Assembly: GCA_040414485.1 (NCBI GenBank)
Contig: JBEDUK010000036.1
Location: 1-18,141 of the forward strand
From: JBEDUK01 sp040414485
GTDB lineage: Bacteria; Actinomycetota; UBA4738
Length of the DNA: 18,141 nt
Reading direction: 5' to 3'
A program made the position numbers and the translations under genes. Below are positions 1-5,348 of this stretch, in pieces. The notes under the pieces are model-generated. The model was not told where the DNA came from and did no database searches. It worked only from the letters and a program-made list of their open reading frames with translations. The first letter of the stretch is position 1; each line of letters opens with the position of its first letter.

Positions 1-300
1 GAGCTCAAGGAGGCGCTGCCGGACGAGCTCTCCGAGGAGCTCCAGTCGCTGGCGCCGCCGATCGAGGGCGTGCCGACGGAATCCGAGATCCGCGTGGCGC
101 AGGCGCAGCTGGTGGGCTGGCTCGAAGGCCTGTTCCACGGCATCCAGGCGGCCGTGTGGGCGCAGCAGATGCAGGCTCGCGCCCAACTCGAGGAGGTCCG
201 CCGGCGCGGCCTCCCGCCCGGCATGATCATGCAGCAGCCCGGGCAGCCGGGGCAGCCCGAACGCCCGGACCAGGAACGGCCGCCGGGTCAGTACCTCTGA
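1..300 (+). CDS. bpa: Bacterial proteasome activator Bpa/PafE (DUF2587), C-terminal part
   Basis: The reading frame is open from base 1 to the TGA at 298-300, so the start lies left of the window and 99 residues are visible. Seen: a helix-rich stretch with Leu/Gln/Ala-rich segments (QAQLVGWLEGLFHGIQAAVW), then a Pro/Gln/Gly-rich tail ending exactly in GQYL. Known: Bpa (Rv3780 in Mycobacterium tuberculosis) forms a dodecameric ring of four-helix-bundle subunits. Its C-terminal GQYL docks into the alpha-ring pockets of the 20S proteasome and opens the gate independently of ATP and Pup. Inference: the organism has a 20S proteasome, encoded outside this window. An internal ATG at 70 is not the real start, because coding continues upstream. 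The stop codon directly abuts the end of the convergent permease gene, and no terminator hairpin is visible between them. Confidence 0.9.
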   Translation, partial: ELKEALPDELSEELQSLAPPIEGVPTESEIRVAQAQLVGWLEGLFHGIQAAVWAQQMQARAQLEEVRRRGLPPGMIMQQPGQPGQPERPDQERPPGQYL

Positions 301-1278
301 TTACGCGTACCTGATCCGTGGGTCGAGGATCGCGTAGAACACGTCGGCGATCAGATTGAAGATGACCACCGAGAACACGGTCACCATCACCCACGCCAAC
401 GCCAGCGGGAAGTCGCCGTTTCCGACCGCGTTGATGAACAGCGGCCCCATCCCGGGCCACTGGAAGACCTGTTCGGTGATGATCAATCCCGCCGCGATCG
501 TCCCGACGTTCAATGCGAGCACGGTCGTGATGGGGATCATCGCGTTGCGCACCGCGTGCCGGAAGACCACGCGCCGCTCGGTCATGCCCTTCGCCCGAGC
601 CGTCCGCAGATAGTCGCTGTGCAGCACCTCGAGCATGCTGGCCCGCATGTACCGGCTGTAGACGGCCACGATCTCCATCGACAGCACCAGCGCCGGCAAC
701 GCGATGTGCCGTATCCGGTCGATCAGATGGAAGCCGACCGATCCCGGCGAGTACATCCCCGCGATCCCGAGGATCGGTCCGTGTGCGCCCAGCCACTTCA
801 CCAGGTAGACGCCGAAGAACAGCTGGAGAAGGATAGCGAACCAGAACTGCGGCATGGAAAGTCCCACGAACGCAGCCGTGGTGGCGATGCTGTCGAACTT
901 CGAATACTGGCGAAGCGAGCTGTACAGGCCGATCCCGAGGCCGATCAGGACCGAGAAGAACGTGGCGACGATGCCCAGGATGGCCGAATTCACCAGCGCC
1001 GTCCGGATCTGCTCCCAGACCGAACGCTGTGAGATGGCCGAGAGACCCCAGTCGCCTCGCACGAAATGGCTGAACCAGGCGAAGTATTGGGCGACGCCGC
1101 TCCTGTTGAGCCCGAGGACTTCTCTGATGCCCTGGATGTCCTTCGGTTTGATGCGCGGATTGATCCGGAGCGCCGCCGTTGGGTCGATCGCGATCCGCAT
1201 CACGATGAACACCAGGATGCTCGAGATGATCAGGACGGGGATCGACCAGAGCAATCGTCGGACGATATAGCGGGTCAT
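301..1278 (-). CDS. ABC transporter permease, DppB/OppB family (binding-protein-dependent)
   Basis: A 325-residue inner-membrane permease of the kind that imports peptides, nickel or other solutes with a partner DppC-type permease, two ATPases and a solute-binding protein. Seen: an N-terminal membrane segment (about 10-28) after the typical MTRYIVRRLL start, an N-terminal periplasmic-loop region (about 30-95), further membrane segments, an EAA-type ATPase-coupling loop around 220-244 (DYLRTARAKG, then RHAVRNA), and the family's C-terminal DPRIRYA. Length is normal. I chose the ATG at 1276-1278, preceded on this strand by GGGGAGGG. An in-frame ATG at 1320 would add 14 unlike residues. The gene lies 85 bp downstream of the acyltransferase gene. 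No dppC, dppD/F or binding-protein gene is adjacent, so its partners must be elsewhere or lost. The substrate cannot be told. Confidence 0.9.
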   Translation of the reverse strand: MTRYIVRRLLWSIPVLIISSILVFIVMRIAIDPTAALRINPRIKPKDIQGIREVLGLNRSGVAQYFAWFSHFVRGDWGLSAISQRSVWEQIRTALVNSAILGIVATFFSVLIGLGIGLYSSLRQYSKFDSIATTAAFVGLSMPQFWFAILLQLFFGVYLVKWLGAHGPILGIAGMYSPGSVGFHLIDRIRHIALPALVLSMEIVAVYSRYMRASMLEVLHSDYLRTARAKGMTERRVVFRHAVRNAMIPITTVLALNVGTIAAGLIITEQVFQWPGMGPLFINAVGNGDFPLALAWVMVTVFSVVIFNLIADVFYAILDPRIRYA

Positions 1279-1326
1279 GCACCCTCCCCTGTGTGCGCCC
1301 ACGATCGCGTGCGTTTTCACGATGTA

Positions 1327-1339
1327 CGCGAATTTCGCG
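1327..1339. repeat. Short inverted repeat upstream of the DppB-type permease gene
   Basis: CGCGAA-T-TTCGCG is a perfect 6-bp inverted repeat around a single base, about 50 bp upstream of the permease ATG at 1278. It could be an operator half-site pair, or chance in CG-rich DNA. No clear -35/-10 pair was recognised next to it. Confidence 0.3.
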
Positions 1340-1363
1340 CGCGCGGATGTTCGACTGAGTGAG

Positions 1364-2818
1364 TCAGGTGCGCGTGGGGCGGGGGCGACGCGTCACTCTG
1401 CGGGCAGGCCTGGACGCCTCGCCGGCGGCTTCCTGTTCCGCCGCCTTTCGAAGTTCCCGGATGGTCTCGTGCATCCCTTCGGCCAGGACCTCGATGTCCG
1501 GCAGCGTGTCCCAGTCCGCCGTGATGCCGAAGGCCATGGTGCCGGCCAATGACGTCACCGCGACCGAGAGTCCCATGTTCTCCGAGATCGGCATGATCGG
1601 GTACTCGGCGAGCAGCCGTGCGCCCGCGATGTACAGCGGGACCTGCGGACCGGGCACGTTCGACACGACCAGGTTGATGAACCGCGAGCGGGATGCCAGG
1701 CGCGCCGCCATCGCGTGGATCGTGGGGGGCGCCCACGACCCGATGTTGATGAGGAACTCCGCGCCGACGGCCTCCTTCGAATGCTTCAGGTACGCCGTCT
1801 TCTTCGTGATGTCCTTCAGGCGGCGCCGACCGGTCATGGGCCCGACCGGCAGGTCGACGAAGATCGACGAGACGCGGTTGCCGAGCGCGGCATCGCGATC
1901 GGCTCGGACCGAGACCGGCACCATCGCGCGCTGAGCGCGGCCCTTCGTCGGCTCCTCTCGGTGTCGGAACAGATGGTTGACCCCGCCGGCGACGGTGGCC
2001 AGCACCACATCGTTCACCGTCCCGCCCAGCGCGTTCTTGATGTCCTTGAACGTCTGCACGGGCGCCTCGACCATCGAGAAGTGTCGGTTCGGCCCGATGC
2101 GCCGGTTGAACGGGCTCGGCGGCGCCATCAGGCCGCCCCCGAGCAGCATCCGGATGCCATCGATCGTCGAGGTCATGTCGGCGGCCGCGACCCCGGGCTT
2201 CCCGATCACCTGGCCCATGGCGGTCGCCAGTCCGGCCAGCGGATGCAGGACGCCATCACGGACGGCGTCCCGCGCGAGCGTCGAGCGGTCGGGCTCGTGC
2301 TCGGGTGTCCACTCCTGCGGCGCGAGCACCTGCGGTACCGGCGAGAAGTCGAACACGGCCGTGGCCAGGTCGACCGCGGCCATCCCGTCGATCATGGCGT
2401 GGTGGACCTTGGTCAGGATGGCGAACAGTCCGTTCTCCATTCCTTCGATCAGATAGAGCTCCCAGAGCGGCTTCGTGCGATCGAGCGGCCGGGAGATCAC
2501 GCGTTGGACGTAGTCGATCAGCTCCTGCCGGCCGCCGGGCGTCGGCAGCGCCGCTCGCCGCATGTGGAAGTCCAGGTCGAAGTTCGCGTCGTCCACCCAG
2601 ACCGGGCGCGCGATCGGCACCGGCGGGAACACCACCTTCTGTCGGAAGCGCGGCACGAGGTGCAGCCGCGATCCGACGACCCGGCGGAGGAGATCGAACG
2701 TCAGCGTGCCGTCCGGACCCGATGAGGGATCGAGGATGGCCAGGCCGCCGACGTGATTGTGGTTCGACGGCGTCTCCAGATAGAGGAACGAAGCGTCCTG
2801 CGGGCCGAGCCGTTCCAT
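1364..2818 (-). CDS. Wax ester synthase / acyl-CoA:diacylglycerol acyltransferase (WS/DGAT)
   Basis: Predicted to transfer the acyl group of acyl-CoA to diacylglycerol or a fatty alcohol, forming storage triacylglycerol or wax ester at the cytoplasmic membrane. Seen in 484 residues: an N-terminal MERLGPQDASFLYLETPSNH block typical of the family, PLWELYLIEG at about 117-126, the catalytic HHxxxDG motif as HHAMIDG at 139-145, NDVVLA at 269-274, and a C-terminal DUF1298-like half with SNVPGP. The last 25 or so residues form an Arg/Pro-rich basic tail. The start at 2818 is supported by GGAGGAG five bases upstream on this strand; an in-frame codon at 2902 would add 28 atypical residues and overlap the divergent gene. 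It is divergent from the acetyltransferase at 2901. Actinomycetes often carry many paralogues, so the substrate is not specified. Confidence 0.93.
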   Translation of the reverse strand: MERLGPQDASFLYLETPSNHNHVGGLAILDPSSGPDGTLTFDLLRRVVGSRLHLVPRFRQKVVFPPVPIARPVWVDDANFDLDFHMRRAALPTPGGRQELIDYVQRVISRPLDRTKPLWELYLIEGMENGLFAILTKVHHAMIDGMAAVDLATAVFDFSPVPQVLAPQEWTPEHEPDRSTLARDAVRDGVLHPLAGLATAMGQVIGKPGVAAADMTSTIDGIRMLLGGGLMAPPSPFNRRIGPNRHFSMVEAPVQTFKDIKNALGGTVNDVVLATVAGGVNHLFRHREEPTKGRAQRAMVPVSVRADRDAALGNRVSSIFVDLPVGPMTGRRRLKDITKKTAYLKHSKEAVGAEFLINIGSWAPPTIHAMAARLASRSRFINLVVSNVPGPQVPLYIAGARLLAEYPIMPISENMGLSVAVTSLAGTMAFGITADWDTLPDIEVLAEGMHETIRELRKAAEQEAAGEASRPARRVTRRPRPTRT

Positions 2819-2843
2819 GGGATCTCCTCCAGCGCGGGGCACG

Positions 2844-2849
2844 AGGATA
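2844..2849 (-). promoter_or_regulatory. -10-like hexamer TATCCT for the WS/DGAT gene
   Basis: On the minus strand TATCCT lies 25 bp upstream of the ATG at 2818. The expected transcript start near 2837 would leave a leader of about 19 nt holding the GGAGGAG ribosome-binding site. No convincing -35 hexamer is seen, so this is a weak call. Confidence 0.35.
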
Positions 2850-2886
2850 GAGCCTGGCCCGCCGGTCGCGCGAGGCCGCCCACCGC

Positions 2887-2892
2887 TACGAT
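2887..2892 (+). promoter_or_regulatory. -10-like hexamer TACGAT, probable leaderless start of the GNAT gene
   Basis: TACGAT ends eight bases before the ATG at 2901, so a transcript starting at the usual distance would begin at or within a couple of bases of the start codon. No usable Shine-Dalgarno sequence precedes the ATG; the GGCGG two bases upstream is too close. No clear -35 is seen. Confidence 0.45.
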
Positions 2893-2900
2893 CGGCGGCC

Positions 2901-3767
2901 ATGGAGCCGACGGTTCGTCTCGTGGAGGACCCGGTCGAATTCCGCGAGCGTGCGCTGCCGTTGCTGATGGCCGACGAGCCGCGTCACTGCGTCATGCTCT
3001 CGGTGAGCCGCCAACTGGTCGAAGATCCGAGCGTCTATTCGTCGCACACCCTCTGGCTGGTCGAATGCGACGGGACCGACGTGCTGGCCGCGCACCTCAC
3101 GCCGCCGTTCGACCTGGCGATCAGCAGGCCCTCGGAGGCCGGAGCGGTCGAGGCGCTGGTGCAGTTCATCGCGGCAGGCGACACGCCGCCGCCCGGCGTC
3201 TCCGCAGGCCTCCCGGAGGCCGACACGTTCGCCCGTGCCTGGTCGCAACGCACCGGGCAGCGCGCCGTCCGGTCGGTCGCGCAGGGCATCTACCGGCTGG
3301 ACGCCGTGCGGCCTGTTCCCACGCCCTCGGGCGCGATGCGGGCTGCGACCGAGGACGACCGTGCGTTGCTGATCGAATGGTTCGACGCGTTCACGAACGA
3401 AGCGATCCCGGACTTCCGGGACGAACCGGGCAGGACCGAGCGGCAGATCGACCGGCGGCTGGCCGCGCCGGAGCCGAACCTGTTCCTCTGGGAGGACGGG
3501 GATCCGGTCAGCCTCGTCGGCGCGGCCGGGCTCACGCCGAACGGCATCCGGATCGGCCCGGTGTACACGCCGACCGAGCATCGCGGCCGCGGGTATGGAA
3601 CGGCCCTCACCGCTGCGGTGAGCGCGCTCCAGCTGGAGAGGGGCAGGTCGTTCTGCTTCCTGTACACCGATCTGTCGAACCCGACGTCGAACGCCATCTA
3701 CCGGCAGATCGGATACGAGCAGGTGTGTGAGGCCGCCGAGTACCGGTTCGAGCACGCAACCGAGTGA
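2901..3767 (+). CDS. GNAT-family N-acetyltransferase
   Basis: A 288-residue protein with a C-terminal GNAT fold that should transfer an acetyl group from acetyl-CoA to an amine; the acceptor is unknown. Seen: the acetyl-CoA pyrophosphate-binding motif A as EHRGRGYGTAL at about 227-236, following the beta strand IRIGPVYTP, and the late-domain segment LYTDLSNPTSNAIYRQIGY at about 254-272. The first 140 residues form a separate N-terminal region (two-domain GNAT architecture, about 290 residues, as in several actinobacterial homologues). I chose the ATG at 2901 because an upstream in-frame start at 2817 would run into the divergent acyltransferase start and add low-complexity residues. It ends 22 bp before the tail of the convergent ATPase gene at 3790. 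Confidence 0.88.
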   Translation: MEPTVRLVEDPVEFRERALPLLMADEPRHCVMLSVSRQLVEDPSVYSSHTLWLVECDGTDVLAAHLTPPFDLAISRPSEAGAVEALVQFIAAGDTPPPGVSAGLPEADTFARAWSQRTGQRAVRSVAQGIYRLDAVRPVPTPSGAMRAATEDDRALLIEWFDAFTNEAIPDFRDEPGRTERQIDRRLAAPEPNLFLWEDGDPVSLVGAAGLTPNGIRIGPVYTPTEHRGRGYGTALTAAVSALQLERGRSFCFLYTDLSNPTSNAIYRQIGYEQVCEAAEYRFEHATE

Positions 3768-3789
3768 CCTTTCGAAACGGCTGCCCGGA

Positions 3790-4482
3790 TCAGGCCGGGT
3801 GCACCACGCCGTCCGCGATCTGAAGGACGCGGTCGGCGAACCGAAGGACCTCTTCGTTGTGGGTCGCGATCAGGCAGCATGTGCCGCGGGAGGCGGCGCG
3901 GTGGATCACACCGAGGACCCCCTTCGCCCATTGCTCGTCCTGGTGCCCCGTCGGTTCGTCGGCCAGCAACAGCGACGGGGAAAGCACCGCGGCACGGGCG
4001 ATCGCCGTTCGCTGCTGTTCGCCTATCGAGGTCTCGTCGGGGCTTCGATCCGCGAACTGCGCGAGCCCGAGCTCCCCCAGCAACGCGTCCACGTCCTCGT
4101 GCGGCGGCTGCGAGCGACGCTCGCGTCCACCGCCGAACCGGAGCGGCAGGGTCACGTTCTCGCGGACGGTCAGTTCGTCGATCAGGCCGAGCCGCTGCGG
4201 GACCACCGCCAGTTGCGACCACGGCCGCTGGGACGGCGGGACGGCACGATCGTCAACCCACGTTACCGTTCCCGCATCGGCGCGCTCCCAGCCACACAGG
4301 ATCGACAGCAGCGTCGTCTTTCCGGACCCGGACCGGCCGATCAGGGCCACCATCTCTCCCGCCTGCAGGTCGAACCGAACCCCACGGAGCGCATGGACGT
4401 CCTCGGAGCCTCGACGGTAGGTCTTCTCCAAGCCCTCGACGGACACGAGCGGCCGGTGCGTGAGGTCCACGGCGAGCGTCAT
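3790..4482 (-). CDS. ABC transporter ATP-binding protein (MacB/LolD type) with degenerate signature motif
   Basis: A 230-residue cytoplasmic ATPase, last gene of a three-gene ABC exporter operon. Seen: Walker A GRSGSGKTT at 49-57, Q-loop Gln at 96, Walker B LLLADEP at 171-177, D-loop Asp at 182, and H-loop His in ATHNEE at about 208. The signature motif reads TSIGEQQR (151-158) rather than LSGGEQQR, so its first glycine is replaced by Ile. Its ATG overlaps the upstream gene's TGA as ATGA (4479-4482), implying translational coupling. The family usually energises FtsX-like permeases that extrude lipoproteins, peptides or antibiotics, or act in stress sensing. Inferred: it pairs with the ATPase at 4479-5348 on the 912-residue permease as an asymmetric heterodimer, with one of the two composite ATP sites weakened. 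Confidence 0.9.
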   Translation of the reverse strand: MTLAVDLTHRPLVSVEGLEKTYRRGSEDVHALRGVRFDLQAGEMVALIGRSGSGKTTLLSILCGWERADAGTVTWVDDRAVPPSQRPWSQLAVVPQRLGLIDELTVRENVTLPLRFGGGRERRSQPPHEDVDALLGELGLAQFADRSPDETSIGEQQRTAIARAAVLSPSLLLADEPTGHQDEQWAKGVLGVIHRAASRGTCCLIATHNEEVLRFADRVLQIADGVVHPA

Positions 4483-5348
4483 GGGGGCGTCACCCGCACC
4501 TCGCCGTCTTCGACGGTGATCACGGCACGGCGGCCCGGGAAGAGCCGAAGCGCCTCCGGCGGCAGTTGCATGCGCCCGCTCGCATCGATCACGGCCAGCG
4601 CCCTGCGGCCCGCGCCGTCGTCGTCGAACGCGGTTTCGGCCTCGAGGTGCCCGTGCCGAAGGTGCAGGATCCGGTCCGCCAGGTCCATGACCACCTGGTC
4701 ATGCGTGGCGATCACGAACGCGCTTCCCTGACCCGCCAGCACCTTCACGCGTTCCATGAGGGCCCGCCCGTTCACACCGTCCAGTTCGGCGGTGGGCTCG
4801 TCGGCCAGGATCAGCGGCGGGCGCCCGACGACCGCGGCGGCGAACGCCAGCCGCTGCTGCTCGCCACCGGACATCTGCCCCGGACGGTGGTCGGTCCGCT
4901 CGTCCAGACCCAGCACGCGAAGCAGGTCGAATATCTCGTTGCGGTCCTCGCGGCCGCGCAGTCGAGCCGACAGCGCCATGTGCTGCTCGACCGTGAGATA
5001 CGGGACCAGGTTGTCCGACGGCCGCTGGAACACATAGCCGATCCGGTCGCGACGCACGCTCCGGCGCTTCGACCTGCCGAGGGACGAGACGTCCTCGCCG
5101 CCGATCACCACCTGGCCGGCCGTGGGCGGATCGACACATGCCAGGATCCGAAGGAGCGAGGACTTTCCCGAGCCGGACGGTCCCACCAGCGCCGTGACGA
5201 CGCCGTCCTCGAAGATCGCGTCGACGCCCTTCAGCGCCTGGACCTCGCCGGTCTCACTCCAGTAGATCTTGACCACGCCCTCGCACGATGCGGCGACGGC
5301 CCCGCCGGGCCGCGGTTCGGCGCGGAGCGCGCCTTCGTCATGCAGCAA
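4479..5348 (-). CDS. ABC transporter ATP-binding protein with C-terminal AbrB-like domain
   Basis: A 289-residue ATPase with all canonical motifs: Walker A GPSGSGKSS (56-64), Q-loop in YVFQRPSDNL (about 105-114), signature MSGGEQQR (159-166), Walker B LILADEP (179-185), D-loop AELD (187-190), and H-loop His 216. After the ATPase fold ends near 240, a further 40 residues (250-289) read as a swapped-hairpin AbrB/SpoVT motif: VIDASGRMQLPPEALRLF, then PGRRAVITVEDGEVRVTP. Such domains normally bind DNA as dimers; here a fold resemblance is seen and its function is not known. The start is TTG at 5346-5348, chosen because GGAGGTGAT lies just upstream and an in-frame TGA at 5355-5357 blocks extension. 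It overlaps the permease gene end by 11 bp and the next ATPase gene by 4 bp. Confidence 0.9.
   Translation of the reverse strand: MLHDEGALRAEPRPGGAVAASCEGVVKIYWSETGEVQALKGVDAIFEDGVVTALVGPSGSGKSSLLRILACVDPPTAGQVVIGGEDVSSLGRSKRRSVRRDRIGYVFQRPSDNLVPYLTVEQHMALSARLRGREDRNEIFDLLRVLGLDERTDHRPGQMSGGEQQRLAFAAAVVGRPPLILADEPTAELDGVNGRALMERVKVLAGQGSAFVIATHDQVVMDLADRILHLRHGHLEAETAFDDDGAGRRALAVIDASGRMQLPPEALRLFPGRRAVITVEDGEVRVTPP

Noticed and set aside
227..1282. 351-codon minus-strand frame overlapping the permease gene and the bpa tail
   Set aside because: It is Arg/His/Pro-rich with no recognisable domain, and overlaps a clear DppB-type permease in another frame and bpa on the other strand.
3781..3799. 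Possible terminator hairpin (CCCGG ... CCGGG) between the convergent GNAT and ATPase genes
   Set aside because: The stem has only five pairs, overlaps the ATPase stop codon and coding end, and is not followed by a T-run on either strand.
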